Source of the DNA: Candidatus Dechloromonas phosphoritropha
Lineage (GTDB): Bacteria > Pseudomonadota > Gammaproteobacteria > Burkholderiales > Rhodocyclaceae
Length of the DNA: 64,000 bases
Assembly: GCA_016722705.1 (NCBI GenBank)
Contig: JADKGN010000004.1
Span: forward strand, 2,418,001-2,482,000
Reading direction: 5' to 3'
Made by a program: the position numbers and the translations under genes. Numbering within the stretch: the first letter of the stretch is position 1; each line of letters opens with the position of its first letter. The notes beneath the pieces were generated by a model. The model ran no database searches. It was given only the letters and a program-made list of their open reading frames with translations, and was not told where the DNA came from. Positions 54,946 to 63,761 of the stretch are shown here, piece after piece.

Positions 54946-56365
54946 GACGGGTTAGTGCAACATCCGTTCTGTAAATTCTTTTCCTGTTGGTTTTGCGTGG
55001 CTGTGCTGGCCGGAGCGATGAGGGCGCGTAGCGCCCGAAGCGCAGAGGACGGCACAGCCGCGCGGCGAAACATTGACCGGCTACTCCCGCAGGCGATTTC
55101 TTCGGGGCATTCTTACCCATTCCCACGAAAGAATCGACAGCATGGCACAACGCGTAGAACATCACCCTCTGGATGCCGCTTTTGCGGCGCTGCTGAACAA
55201 CGGTCTGGATGGCGCCGGCGAAGCGCTGCGTATCCTGGTCAATGAGGCGAGCCGGATCGAGCGCAACTATTTTCTCAATGCCCAACCCCATGAACGTACT
55301 GCCGAACGCACCGATTACGCCAACGGCTTCAAGCCCAAAACGATGATGACCCGGGTCGGCGAACTGACCTTTGACGTCCCTCAGGTGCGCGGCGGTGGCT
55401 TCTATCCCAGCGCCCTGGAGAAAGGGTCACGGACCGAGCAGGCGCTCAATATCGCCTTGGCCGAAATGTATGTACAGGGGGTTTCCACCCGCAAGGTGAT
55501 CACCGTCCTGCAAGCCTTGCTTGGGCCAGAGGTGTCGATTTCTTCGACGCAGGTGAGTCGTGCCGCCGAACAACTGGATGCCGGGTTAGCTGCCTGGCGT
55601 GAGCGGCCGCTCGATGAAACGCCTTATGTCTTTCTCGATGCCCGTTACGAGCGGGTGCGCGAAGGCGGGCAACTGGTCGATTGTGCCGTGCTGGTGGCAG
55701 TCGGCATCACGCAGACCGGGCATCGCCGGGTGCTCGGGGTTTCTGTTGCCTTGTCCGAGGCAGAGGTGCATTGGCGGGCTTTCCTGGATAGCCTGGTGCG
55801 GCGAGGACTCAAGGGCGTCAAGATGATCATCGCCGATGCGCATGCCGGTCTCAATGCGGCACGCCGCGCCACCTTGCCCAGCGTACCCTGGCAACGTTGC
55901 CAGTTCCACCTGCAACAGAACGCGCAGTCGTATGTCACACGTCTCGATCAGCGCAAACCCGTGGCGCAGCGGATTCGGGCGATCTTCAATGCGCCGGATA
56001 AAAGCGAAGCGGAGCGCCTCTTGCGTCAGGCGATCGAGGGCTGGCGGACCGAGGCGCCCAAACTTGCCCAGTGGGGCGAGGAAAATCTGCCAGAGGGCTT
56101 CGCTGTCTTTAATTGGCCAGTGGCCCAACGCGTCCGGTTGCGCACGACCAACGGCCTCGAACGCATTAACCGCGAGATCAAACGCCGTACCCGGGTGGCT
56201 TCCATCTTCCCCAACACCGCTTCCTGCCTCCGCCTCGTCTCAGCGCTCCTCGCCGAATGCGATGAGGAGTGGATGACCGGGAAAATCTATCTCAACCTCA
56301 AAGACTGAGCCCATCCCGATGGAATCGCCTGAGAACTTTTACAGAAAAAAAGTTGCACTGCCGTC
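54946..56365 (+). mobile_element. IS256-family element
   Basis: Ends resemble each other inverted: GACGGGTTAGTGCAAC (54946) and GACGGCAGTGCAAC (ending 56365), followed by TTCTGTAAA on both. Borders are within a few bases. It lies between the dead IS3 and the CpxR box. Confidence 0.75.
55142..56308 (+). CDS. IS256-family (mutator-type) transposase
   Basis: 388 residues. The MULE-type DDE core is seen in YVFLDARYERVREGG (Asp), MIIADAHAGLNAA (Asp) and the C-terminal TTNGLERINREIKRRTRVASIFPN (Glu), all typical of IS256. The ATG at 55142 begins the family start MAQRVEHHP; upstream codons to 55073 are unlikely to be used. It appears intact. Confidence 0.94.
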   Translation: MAQRVEHHPLDAAFAALLNNGLDGAGEALRILVNEASRIERNYFLNAQPHERTAERTDYANGFKPKTMMTRVGELTFDVPQVRGGGFYPSALEKGSRTEQALNIALAEMYVQGVSTRKVITVLQALLGPEVSISSTQVSRAAEQLDAGLAAWRERPLDETPYVFLDARYERVREGGQLVDCAVLVAVGITQTGHRRVLGVSVALSEAEVHWRAFLDSLVRRGLKGVKMIIADAHAGLNAARRATLPSVPWQRCQFHLQQNAQSYVTRLDQRKPVAQRIRAIFNAPDKSEAERLLRQAIEGWRTEAPKLAQWGEENLPEGFAVFNWPVAQRVRLRTTNGLERINREIKRRTRVASIFPNTASCLRLVSALLAECDEEWMTGKIYLNLKD

Positions 56366-56391
56366 GACGGCGCCAAAAGGCTCAAATTCCA

Positions 56392-56406
56392 TTTACGATC
56401 ATTTAC
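56392..56406. promoter_or_regulatory. CpxR-type operator
   Basis: TTTAC, five bases, TTTAC is the exact inverse of the CpxR box GTAAA-N5-GTAAA. It lies about 95 bp before the CpxP/Spy-like gene, which precedes a CpxRA-like pair. Confidence 0.7.
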
Positions 56407-56499
56407 AGTCGGTTAACCGCGCTTTACCTTGTCTGGGGGGAGTATTCGTTTTGTCGCTGGCCCCGCTCGGGGTAGCTTATTCGACGAAAGGAAAAGGAC

Positions 56500-57021
56500 A
56501 TGAAACCGATATCTCGTGGAAACATCAAGAAATTTCTCGTTGCCGCCAGCGTTGCGCTGGCTGTGCCGTTGACAGCCGTAGCGTTCGGGGGCGGTCCTGG
56601 CGGGCACGGTGGTTGCGGCGGTATGCCGGGCGGTCCGGGCATGGGTGGTGGCGAGATGATGCCGCCGCATCTGCGCGGTGTGAATCTGAGTGAGGCCCAG
56701 CGCGACAAGGTTTTCGAGATCATGCACGCTCAGGCGCCGGCGATGCGTGATAAGGCCAAGGCCCTGCAAAAGGCGGAGGCCGACCTCCGGGCGCTGGCGG
56801 CATCGCCGGACTTCAGCGAGGCCAAGGCACGTACGCTGGCCGATGCGTCAGCCAAGGCGATGGCCGATATGACGCTGGCGCGGGTCAAGACCGAGCATCA
56901 GGTTTTCGAAGTGTTGACGCCAGAGCAGCGTAAAGAAGCGGCTGAAGCAAGGTCGCAACGTGGCCGTGGCGACGGCCCACGTGGGAGGGGCGGCGACGGC
57001 CGCATGCCGCAGCCGAGCTAA
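56500..57021 (+). CDS. CpxP/Spy-like periplasmic chaperone
   Basis: 173 residues. Signal peptide (FLVAASVALAVPLTAVA), then a Gly/Met/His-rich stretch that could bind metal, then a helical domain with two LTxxQ-like motifs (NLSEAQRDKVFEIM and LTPEQRKEAAEA) of the Spy/CpxP family. It would bind unfolded proteins in the periplasm and damp the downstream sensor. The C-terminus is Arg/Gly-rich. RBS GAAAGGAAAAGG. A terminator follows. Confidence 0.88.
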   Translation: MKPISRGNIKKFLVAASVALAVPLTAVAFGGGPGGHGGCGGMPGGPGMGGGEMMPPHLRGVNLSEAQRDKVFEIMHAQAPAMRDKAKALQKAEADLRALAASPDFSEAKARTLADASAKAMADMTLARVKTEHQVFEVLTPEQRKEAAEARSQRGRGDGPRGRGGDGRMPQPS

Positions 57022-57051
57022 TCTGCCGCGTTGCTGATGAATATCCCCCTT

Positions 57052-57081
57052 GCCGGGACCGTTCGCGGCCCCGGCTTTTTT
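57052..57081 (+). terminator. Rho-independent terminator after the Spy-like gene
   Basis: GCCGGGACC and GGCCCCGGC form a near-perfect stem with a six-base loop, followed by TTTTTT. It would let the chaperone be made at a higher level than the two-component genes downstream. Confidence 0.85.
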
Positions 57082-57132
57082 CGCTTTCGCCAACTCGGCT
57101 ATGATCGGTGTGGCGAAATAAATGGGTGAACG

Positions 57133-57828
57133 ATGACGACCACTGACCGTATCCTGCTGGTTGACGACGATGTCGAGCTGGCCGGCTTGTTGAGCGATTA
57201 TCTAGTCCGCGACGGCTTTGCGGTAGAGACGGTGCCGGACGGCGAGTCGGGCGTCAGTGGGGCTTTGTCTGGGCGATTTTCGGTGGTAGTGCTTGATGTC
57301 ATGATGCCGGGCATCGGCGGCATCGAGGCCTTGCGCCGGATTCGCGCGGCCAGCACGGTGCCGGTATTGATGCTGACCGCGCGCGGCGACGACCTCGACC
57401 GCATCGTCGGGCTTGAACTCGGGGCCGACGATTATGTGCCGAAGCCCTGCCTGCCGCGCGAACTGGCGGCGCGGTTGCGTGCCATCCTGCGCCGTAGTCG
57501 ACAGGGGGGCGAAATGATTGCGCAGGCGCCGCTCGAAGTGGGTCCGCTGCAAATCATGCCGGCGCAGCGACGGGTAACGTGGGATGGCGAACCGGTTGAG
57601 CTGACGAGTACCGAATTCAATCTACTGGAAGCACTGGCGCGCAGTGCCGGACGACCGGTCAGCAAGGCCGAGCTGTCGGAACAGGCGCTCGGCCGGCCAC
57701 TGGCGCGTTTCGAGCGCAGCATCGATGTGCACATGTCGAGCATTCGCCAGAAGCTGGGCCACTTGGACGATGGGCGTTCGTGCATCCAGACGGTCTATCG
57801 GCAGGGCTATCAGTTGATCCGGGAGTAG
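57133..57828 (+). CDS. OmpR-family response regulator (CpxR-like)
   Basis: 231 residues. Receiver domain with LVDDDVELAG, VVVLDVMMPGIGG (phospho-acceptor Asp near 55), the Thr in LMLTARGDD and the Lys in VPKPCLP. The winged-helix DNA-binding domain has LTSTEFNLLEALARSAGRPVSK and RSIDVHMSSIRQKLG. It is one base from the kinase gene. The CpxR box at 56392 fits it as the regulator of the Spy-like gene. Confidence 0.93.
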   Translation: MTTTDRILLVDDDVELAGLLSDYLVRDGFAVETVPDGESGVSGALSGRFSVVVLDVMMPGIGGIEALRRIRAASTVPVLMLTARGDDLDRIVGLELGADDYVPKPCLPRELAARLRAILRRSRQGGEMIAQAPLEVGPLQIMPAQRRVTWDGEPVELTSTEFNLLEALARSAGRPVSKAELSEQALGRPLARFERSIDVHMSSIRQKLGHLDDGRSCIQTVYRQGYQLIRE

Positions 57829-57829
57829 C

Positions 57830-58921
57830 ATGGGCCGCCTATTCTGGAAATTCTTCCTGTTCATCTGGCTGCTGCAAATGGCCGCGATTGTTGGTGTGGG
57901 CGCCTACTTCTGGTTCGAGCGCCATCAGGGTGAAGCGCCCGGGGTTACGGCGCCATCGTTTGATGAACGGCCGGACGGCGCCGCGCGACCGCCGCCACGA
58001 CCACCGCATCCGCACATGCGTCCGCCACGTTCGCCGCGGCTGCCGGTGGCGCCGATCCTCGGCGGGTTGATCGTCAGCCTGGTCGGCGCGCTGGCGCTGG
58101 CCTGGTATTTTGCCAAGCCGATCCGCCATTTGCGGGGTGCCTTCGACGCGGCGGCGCGCGGTGACCTCGCGGTGCGCATCGGATCGGGAATGGGCGGCCG
58201 ACGCGATGAACTCGCCGATCTCGGGCGCGATTTCGATCACATGACGGAACGCCTCGGCATTCTGATGGAAAGCCAGAAACGCCTGTTGCACGATGTGTCC
58301 CACGAGATGCGGTCGCCGCTGGCGCGTTTGCAGGCGGCAATCGGTCTGGCGCGGCAACAGCCGGAACAGTTCGACAAGACGCTGGCACGAATCGAAATGG
58401 AAGGTGAGCGTCTGGACCGGCTGGTTGACGAGTTGCTGACGCTTTCCCGCCTGGAGGCCGGCGTTGCCGGTGTGCAGGAAGCGGTCGATATGCAGGAATT
58501 ACTGGCCGGGATCGTCGAGGATGCCCGTTTCGAGGGCGCGCCTCGCCAAGTGAGTGTTGACTTTGTAAGCAGCGCCCTGCCCGAACTGCGGGCGAACCCG
58601 GAACTGCTGCATCGGGCCATCGAGAATGTCGTGCGTAATGCACTGCGCCACTCGCCTTCGGGCAGCGTGGTTCGCATCGTTGCGGGTGCGACCGGGAATC
58701 GACTGCGCGTGTGCATTAGCGATCAAGGAGCCGGGGTGCCGGAAGACGTGCTGGAGAAGATTTTCCGTCCGTTCTTTCGGGCCAATGACCAGACTGTGGG
58801 CGACGGCTACGGCCTTGGCCTGGCGATTGCCAAAAAGGTGATTGCTGCGGTCAACGGTCAAATTTGGGCAAAAAAAAGCGAGTCGGGCGGCCTTGTCGTC
58901 GAGATCGAGATGCCTGTTTGA
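57830..58921 (+). CDS. Sensor histidine kinase (CpxA-like)
   Basis: 363 residues. Two membrane spans (about 5-27 and 78-96) enclose a short periplasmic loop rich in Pro, Arg and His (PPPRPPHPHMRPPRSPR), which may bind metal. Then HAMP, HisKA with HDVSHEMRSPLARLQ (His near 157), and HATPase with NVVRNALRHS, DQGAGVPE and GYGLGLAIAKK. It phosphorylates the regulator next to it. The short loop is unlike the large CpxA sensor and suggests a metal or envelope signal. Confidence 0.92.
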   Translation: MGRLFWKFFLFIWLLQMAAIVGVGAYFWFERHQGEAPGVTAPSFDERPDGAARPPPRPPHPHMRPPRSPRLPVAPILGGLIVSLVGALALAWYFAKPIRHLRGAFDAAARGDLAVRIGSGMGGRRDELADLGRDFDHMTERLGILMESQKRLLHDVSHEMRSPLARLQAAIGLARQQPEQFDKTLARIEMEGERLDRLVDELLTLSRLEAGVAGVQEAVDMQELLAGIVEDARFEGAPRQVSVDFVSSALPELRANPELLHRAIENVVRNALRHSPSGSVVRIVAGATGNRLRVCISDQGAGVPEDVLEKIFRPFFRANDQTVGDGYGLGLAIAKKVIAAVNGQIWAKKSESGGLVVEIEMPV

Positions 58922-59298
58922 GGGCCACATGCCCAAATTTTGCTAAACTTATGACGCTGCTAACAACATCTTGCAAGAGATTCCGGGAATATGGCGGCAT
59001 GTGTTCCGATCGAGGTGCTGGGCCGCGAGTAAGCTCATCTCCGGGGCCGTTCGCGCTATAGTCCCGCCTTGTTTGGTTCGCCTGGGTTCGTTATGGCAAG
59101 GGCATTGGCGCGCAAAATTGACGCGTTAGCGCAGAAAATCGTCGGGTCTGGTCTGTCCAGAAGCGCAGACGAACCGCACACGCCGCTTACGCTGAATGAC
59201 CGCTGACCCGCTACCGGCCATGGCGTGTCGTCCGAATTGCGCCATCGATCAGTTCGCTGAACAAGGCGGCCGGCGAACCTTGCTGACCGGAAATTGAG
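58922..59298. other. Intergenic stretch of relic sequence
   Basis: No intact gene is visible. A frame just before 59299 (ending RRTLLTGN) may be the end of the gene that once preceded the NTF2-like gene. The stretch holds no clear terminator for the kinase gene. Confidence 0.4.
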
Positions 59299-59919
59299 AT
59301 GAACCCCGATGCGCTGATCGAATTCTTCCACGGACTGTCGCCGCAAAGCGTCGTCCGCTTCCCCAAGTTCTACAGCGCCGATGCCTACTTCAAGGACCCG
59401 TTCAACGAAGTGCGCAGCGTCGCGGCCGTCCAGCGCATCTTCACCCACATGTTCGAGCAGGTAGCCGAGCCGCGCTTCATCGTCACCGAGAAAGTGGTCG
59501 ATAACAACGGCGCCATGTTGATCTGGACCTTCAACTTCCGGGCAGCGCGCTGGGGCGGGAGCGAGATGCAGGTCATCCGCGGCGTCTCTCATCTCAAGTT
59601 CGACGTCGCGGGTAAGGTCAATTACCACCGCGATTACTGGGACGCGGCCGAGGAGCTTTACATGAAGCTTCCCGTTCTCGGCATGCTGATGCGCGTCCTG
59701 CGCCGGCCGCTGGCGTCAGCCCCTGATCCGCAGCGTCCACTCGGCCAGCGCCTGCATCTGGACAGGATGGGCCTACTCGATGGCAGCCGCCGCCCAATGC
59801 GCCGCGCCCCCACCCCAGTGCTATCTGTGGGCCATGCTACTGGCGAGAATCTACGAGGCATTCCCTCTGCAATGCCCGATCTGCCGCGCCTCGATGCGCA
59901 TCATCGCCTTGGTCAATGA
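59299..59919 (+). CDS. NTF2/SnoaL-like family protein, with an altered C-terminus (copy B)
   Basis: The first 135 residues form an NTF2-like fold: ALIEFFHGLSPQSVVRF, FYSADAYFKDPFNEV, MLIWTFNFRAARWGG, VNYHRDYWDAAEELY. Members of this group sit near short-chain dehydrogenases and cyclopropane-lipid genes in betaproteobacteria; function unknown. After LMRVLRRPLA a small deletion shifts the frame compared with copy C (which ends near GVSP), so the last 65 residues are read-through. The only copy with a complete N-terminus. Confidence 0.75.
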   Translation: MNPDALIEFFHGLSPQSVVRFPKFYSADAYFKDPFNEVRSVAAVQRIFTHMFEQVAEPRFIVTEKVVDNNGAMLIWTFNFRAARWGGSEMQVIRGVSHLKFDVAGKVNYHRDYWDAAEELYMKLPVLGMLMRVLRRPLASAPDPQRPLGQRLHLDRMGLLDGSRRPMRRAPTPVLSVGHATGENLRGIPSAMPDLPRLDAHHRLGQ

Positions 59920-60115
59920 TCCTGCTAGCGTGAGCAAGATCGTCGACCACATCGGCGAATCCACCCAACCACCACGTATCGCCCTGGCGCGTGGGCCAGC
60001 GCTATGGGAGATGGCCATGGCGGGGGAACAGACGCGCCACGATCCGCAGTGGGATTCGTCAGCGCAGAGCGCGCCGGGGGGCGCGTTCGATCAACACACC
60101 GCCTGGCAGGTCCGG
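59780..60115 (+). pseudogene. IS91-family transposase, C-terminal relic
   Basis: The phrases YLWAMLLARIYEAFPLQCPICRASM and RIALARGPALWE, with a CxxC pair, are the C-terminal end I know from IS91-type (Y2) transposases. The catalytic tyrosines and the zinc-binding N-terminus are missing. The open frame runs on to 60364, but beyond 60115 the family likeness is lost. Confidence 0.65.
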
Positions 60116-60131
60116 GACTGTGGGAAATCAG

Positions 60132-60210
60132 GACGAGCCGCCGCTCGTCAGGGGGTGACTCGTGCCTGTAGCCCGGAAAGTCGCCGTCAGCGGCTCCTCT
60201 CCGGGCTACA
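60132..60210. repeat. Two hairpins behind the IS91 relic
   Basis: GACGAGC/GCTCGTC (60132-60149, loop of four) and TGTAGCCCGGA/TCCGGGCTACA (60167-60177 and 60200-60210). They could be the terminus (ter) end of an IS91-type rolling-circle element, which ends in such stems, or a REP-like unit. Confidence 0.5.
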
Positions 60211-60441
60211 GGCTGTGCTGGCGGGGGAATACCGGAGGCTTTATGGGGCCGCCGGGGAGTTCCTGGCGCAAAATCGGCGATTGACTGCGGCTACCTGCGT
60301 CGAAGATACTCCCGAATGTTGCGTTGGATTTCCTACCCTTTTTAGTACAAGCCCGGCGCCATGATGCAGGAGTAAAATAGCTCCGTGCTCCTGATTCTTT
60401 AGTCACTAACCAGTTCAATCATCACAAATCATGAGAAGAAT

Positions 60442-61974
60442 TCAGGATGCGCAAGCCATGGTTGGCACTATGTTGAAGCGGGTCAATGAGCAGGCCGCAG
60501 CGACGACTGAACGTCCCAATCGAGTGAGGTAGTAGCGATAGGTATGAGTGACTTTCTTGATCAAGCCGAGCGTACGCAGTCGGGCAAGTTGGCGCGACAT
60601 GGCGGACGGAGTGAGCTTCAGATAGCTGAGAAGATCGGCACGACGCCAACCGTGAATGTTGAACTCGCCGCGTTGCATGGTTTGCAGCAAGGCTTTCTCG
60701 GCAGGATCAAAGAAGTTCACCCCTTTGACACCGGGAGCCGCCCCCAACCGTGGCATGCTCAATCGCTCCAAGTCACGCTCGCCGGCACTGGGGTCATCGA
60801 GGCTGGAGAGGAACGCCAGGTAACGTTGGTTGCAGCCGAGCAGGATGTCGCGCAGGTCGATCAGGCTATAGATTGTCTTCTTCAGGGACGCCAATTCTCG
60901 GGTGGCGTGCCTGTCCTTGTGTTCCACCTTGCGGTGGTGTTTGAAGAAACTCACGTCATTGACGGTCGTTTCGACCCGCAGTACGCGGGAGAATTTGTCA
61001 TACACCTTGACGCCAGCGGCGCCCATGGTGTGCTTGATGCAGCGCCCCTCGATACGGGTGGACAACCGGGAACCGATCTCCTGGGCCAGTTGTGGCGTGA
61101 CCTTCTTGCCCAGAAAGCTGGAGACGCGTTCTGCGTTGGCGGCCAAGACCGCTTGGCGCGAAATGGCGTCATACAGTGGAACCAATATCTGCTCACTACG
61201 AAACATCAGGTCGGTGGAGTATTCGACTTGGCGCAGGCTCCAGTGATACGAGGATCCAAAGACGTCAAGCACTGGGCACAACCACTGCGCATAGCGATCC
61301 AGTCGCGGGTGAAGTACGTCGGGACTGAACGCATCCGCCAGCGCCTGCGCCTGCGCGATGTCGGCGACACGCAGGAAGGCGTTGTCCTGCTGGAGGAAGT
61401 CGATCCTTTCTCGCGTCAGAGTTCTTGCCAGAGCGCTGTGACCATTACAGTAGAACTGCAACCCGAACGGTGCCCACGTCGGCACACGCAGGTAGCACAA
61501 CCCCAGTTCCTCGTCGATGAAATAGAAGTAGTAGTGCAGGCACTTGCCTTGATCGGGGCGCAGGTAAGTCTTGCCACTGCCTTTGTCATGCCACGGTTTG
61601 TAGCTCGGACAGGCTTCCATGGCCGAGAGCACATGCACCAAACCCGGTGCGTCGCCGCGACCGGCGAGCACTCGCGCGACCAACTCTTCCTTGCGAATAT
61701 GGCTTTTGCTGACGTGCTCGATTTCAATACCCGCCGCCAGACACACCTCCTGCGCACGCTCACGAATGCGATCTCGCAGCGGCTCGGCAAATCGCGGGTA
61801 GTCGAATACCCGAATTCCGTGCGTGTACAAATAACTCGTCATTCCTGCCGCGTAGCACGCACCAGGCAGCGTGCCGGTGATAATGATCCGGTCAAAGCAC
61901 GAAAGCACGCCATGCATGTTCGTCGCGTATCGTTCCGCCAGAGCCATCGCCAACATGATCGCCTCCTCGGTCAT
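60442..61974 (-). CDS. Large protein of unknown function with a C-terminal MarR-like winged helix
   Basis: 510 residues. The body (about 20-420) has conserved-looking phrases such as FDRIIITGTLPGACYAAGMTSYLY, KCLHYYFYFIDEELGLCYLRVPTWAPFGLQFYCNGH and RIEGRCIKHTMGAAGVKVYDKF, and many aromatic and acidic residues. The last 90 residues (NIHGWRRADLLSYLKLTPSAMSRQLARLRTLGLIKKV) are a winged helix. I have seen this family as MarR-family or hypothetical proteins scattered in bacterial genomes, often near IS elements. No reaction is known to me. The start is probably the ATG at 61974 or 61956. Confidence 0.55.
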   Translation of the reverse strand: MTEEAIMLAMALAERYATNMHGVLSCFDRIIITGTLPGACYAAGMTSYLYTHGIRVFDYPRFAEPLRDRIRERAQEVCLAAGIEIEHVSKSHIRKEELVARVLAGRGDAPGLVHVLSAMEACPSYKPWHDKGSGKTYLRPDQGKCLHYYFYFIDEELGLCYLRVPTWAPFGLQFYCNGHSALARTLTRERIDFLQQDNAFLRVADIAQAQALADAFSPDVLHPRLDRYAQWLCPVLDVFGSSYHWSLRQVEYSTDLMFRSEQILVPLYDAISRQAVLAANAERVSSFLGKKVTPQLAQEIGSRLSTRIEGRCIKHTMGAAGVKVYDKFSRVLRVETTVNDVSFFKHHRKVEHKDRHATRELASLKKTIYSLIDLRDILLGCNQRYLAFLSSLDDPSAGERDLERLSMPRLGAAPGVKGVNFFDPAEKALLQTMQRGEFNIHGWRRADLLSYLKLTPSAMSRQLARLRTLGLIKKVTHTYRYYLTRLGRSVVAAACSLTRFNIVPTMACAS

Positions 61975-62063
61975 TCGTCAGGCTTCTATCGTAATACCTG
62001 TTTGGTTCCGGCTCGTCCGGCTTAGGGTGCATAGTTTTGTACAACGTAAAGAAGGAGAATTTC

Positions 62064-62441
62064 GTGAAATTTCCCAGTAAGTTGTTTCTGGCATTGAGCA
62101 TTACTATTGCCAACGTCGCCATCAGCCCCGTCCAAGCGGCTGATATCCCGCTGGTTACCGGCGACCAGTGGACTAAATCGACACCAGAGATACAAAAAGC
62201 CTACCTGATCGGTCTCGTCAATTTAACTCAGATCGACACCGCCTTCTCCGCGGGAAATCCGCCGACTGATGCGCAGAGTGTTCTGCCGCGCCTGGTAAAA
62301 GGAATGCAGGGTCAGACACTCGACAGCGTGCGCGAAGGGCTAAACAAGTGGTATGCCGCGAACCCTGGAAAGCTGCAACGCCCGGTCATCGAGACCATCT
62401 GGTTTGAAATGGCCGTACCCGGCCTGCAGAAGAACAAGTAA
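62064..62441 (+). CDS. Small exported protein of unknown function
   Basis: 125 residues from a GTG after AAGGAG. A signal peptide (LFLALSITIANVAISPVQA) precedes a soluble domain with STPEIQKAYLIGLVNLTQID and a helical C-terminal half. It resembles small periplasmic proteins found next to glycine-zipper lipoproteins, as here (12 bp to the next gene). No catalytic motif is seen. Confidence 0.75.
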   Translation: MKFPSKLFLALSITIANVAISPVQAADIPLVTGDQWTKSTPEIQKAYLIGLVNLTQIDTAFSAGNPPTDAQSVLPRLVKGMQGQTLDSVREGLNKWYAANPGKLQRPVIETIWFEMAVPGLQKNK

Positions 62442-62453
62442 CGGAGAAAAATC

Positions 62454-62675
62454 ATGAAAAGAATTGGAATGATCATAGCCATCGTGACCATTGCCGGCGT
62501 CACAGGATGTACCGACATGACACCACGGCAGCAGGGAACGATGAGCGGTGCGGCGATCGGTGCCGCGGGCGGGGCAGGCATTGCAGCTATTTCCGGCGGC
62601 AATGCGTGGACCGGAGCGGCCATCGGCGGCGCTGCCGGTGGCGTCGCCGGCAACATCAGGGGTGGTCGACAGTAA
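62454..62675 (+). CDS. Glycine-zipper lipoprotein
   Basis: 73 residues. A lipobox VTGC near residue 19 would be lipidated. The rest is a Gly/Ala-rich zipper (MSGAAIGAAGGAGIAA, GAAIGGAAGGVAGNI), as in YMGG-like outer-membrane lipoproteins. Start after ACGGAGAAA. It forms a pair with the gene upstream. Confidence 0.87.
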   Translation: MKRIGMIIAIVTIAGVTGCTDMTPRQQGTMSGAAIGAAGGAGIAAISGGNAWTGAAIGGAAGGVAGNIRGGRQ

Positions 62676-62843
62676 CGATACTGAACCACAGCATGACGCG
62701 CACCCGCCATTCGCCCTTGGATGCGGGTGGCGTTGTCTGGCCGGGCAGGTTCGGCTTTTGAACCAGCTAGAAATCGCCTGCGCTAGCGCAGGCGCCGGGA
62801 GTTCTTCCCTTGCCCGGCAACGTAACCGCAGCCCTGCGGATCA

Positions 62844-62924
62844 GTGATAGACGATCTCGACGTTTTCCGGACGCAACCAGTCGTTCAGCGCATCAAGCAA
62901 TAATTCGTCAAGGCGCACTCGTGC
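62844..62924 (-). pseudogene. 3' end fragment of an unidentified gene
   Basis: The frame reads VRLDELLLDALNDWLRPENVEIVYH and stops at about 62844. It breaks off where NTF2 copy C begins at 62929. The family is not recognised. Confidence 0.35.
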
Positions 62925-62928
62925 AAAA

Positions 62929-63177
62929 GTGGTCGATGACAACGGCGTCATGTTGATCTGGACCTTCAACTTCCGGGCAGCGCGCTGGGGCGGGGGCGAG
63001 ATGCAGGTCATCCGCGGCGTCTCCCATCTCAAATTCGACGCCGCGGGCAAGGTCAATTACCACCGCGATTACTGGGACGCAGTCGAGGAGCTTTACATGA
63101 AGCTTCCCGTTCTCGGCATGCTGATGCGCGGCCTGCGCTGGGCACTGGCGGCGCCGGTCGCTGGCGTCAGCCCCTGA
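62929..63177 (+). repeat. 3' fragment of the NTF2-like gene, copy C
   Basis: It starts at AAAGTGGTCGATGAC like copy A and keeps the natural ending (GLRWALAAPVAGVSP, stop at 63177). The stop overlaps the end of the convergent FMN reductase, which is probably the original arrangement. Confidence 0.8.
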
Positions 63178-63715
63178 TCAGGCGCGTCCACTCGACCAGC
63201 GCCTGCATCTGGCTGCCGACCAGAGCCGCGATCTTTTCGTCGGTCAGGTTGCCATCGGCGTCGAAGCTGCCGGAAAATGCATTGGAGAAGACTTCCGGCT
63301 TGCACAGCAAGTGCAGGTTGAGGAAGACGCAGACTTGGCGCAGGTGATACTGGGCGCGCGAGGTGCCCATGCCGGCGCCGGCGCCCATGAGGGCAGCGGG
63401 CTTGCCGGAAAGCAGCGCGTTGTCGGGTTCGCGCGAAGCCCAGTCGAGGATGTTCTTGAGCGCTGGCGCCAGCGAGTAGTTGTATTCCGTGCAGGCGAAG
63501 ATAAAGGCGTCGGCGGCGGCCATCTGCGCCAGGACGCGGGTCAAGGAGGCAGGTTTTTCCCCGATGTCGGCGTTATAGAAGGGAATGTCGGCGAGGCTGG
63601 CGATTTCCAGCGTGACGCCGGGGGGCAGGCGTGTCGCAGCGGCACGCAGCAGGCCGCGGTTGGCTGATGCGCGCCGCAGGCTGCCGGCAATGCCGAGGAA
63701 TTTCAGATTGGCCAT
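63167..63715 (-). CDS. NADPH-dependent FMN reductase
   Basis: 182 residues of a flavodoxin-like reductase. GIAGSLRRASANRGLLRAA is the FMN phosphate loop, TEYNYSLAPALKNILDW the quinone/FMN region (PEYNxSxPxxLKNxxDW), and GAGAGMGTSRAQYHLRQV the loop near the isoalloxazine. It reduces FMN, quinones or metals such as chromate. The ATG 63715 follows AAAGGAC. Confidence 0.92.
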   Translation of the reverse strand: MANLKFLGIAGSLRRASANRGLLRAAATRLPPGVTLEIASLADIPFYNADIGEKPASLTRVLAQMAAADAFIFACTEYNYSLAPALKNILDWASREPDNALLSGKPAALMGAGAGMGTSRAQYHLRQVCVFLNLHLLCKPEVFSNAFSGSFDADGNLTDEKIAALVGSQMQALVEWTRLIRG

Positions 63716-63761
63716 CGAAGGTCCTTTCATGTTCATGCTTGGGCGCACCAGAGCCTTGGTG

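Noticed and set aside
54893..55291. Minus-strand ORF over the IS256 left end
   Set aside because: It overlaps the transposase start and IS terminus and shows no family likeness.
60544..62025. 493-codon forward ORF opposite the MarR-like protein gene
   Set aside because: The minus-strand product has the winged helix and a patterned body; the forward frame has no recognisable motif.
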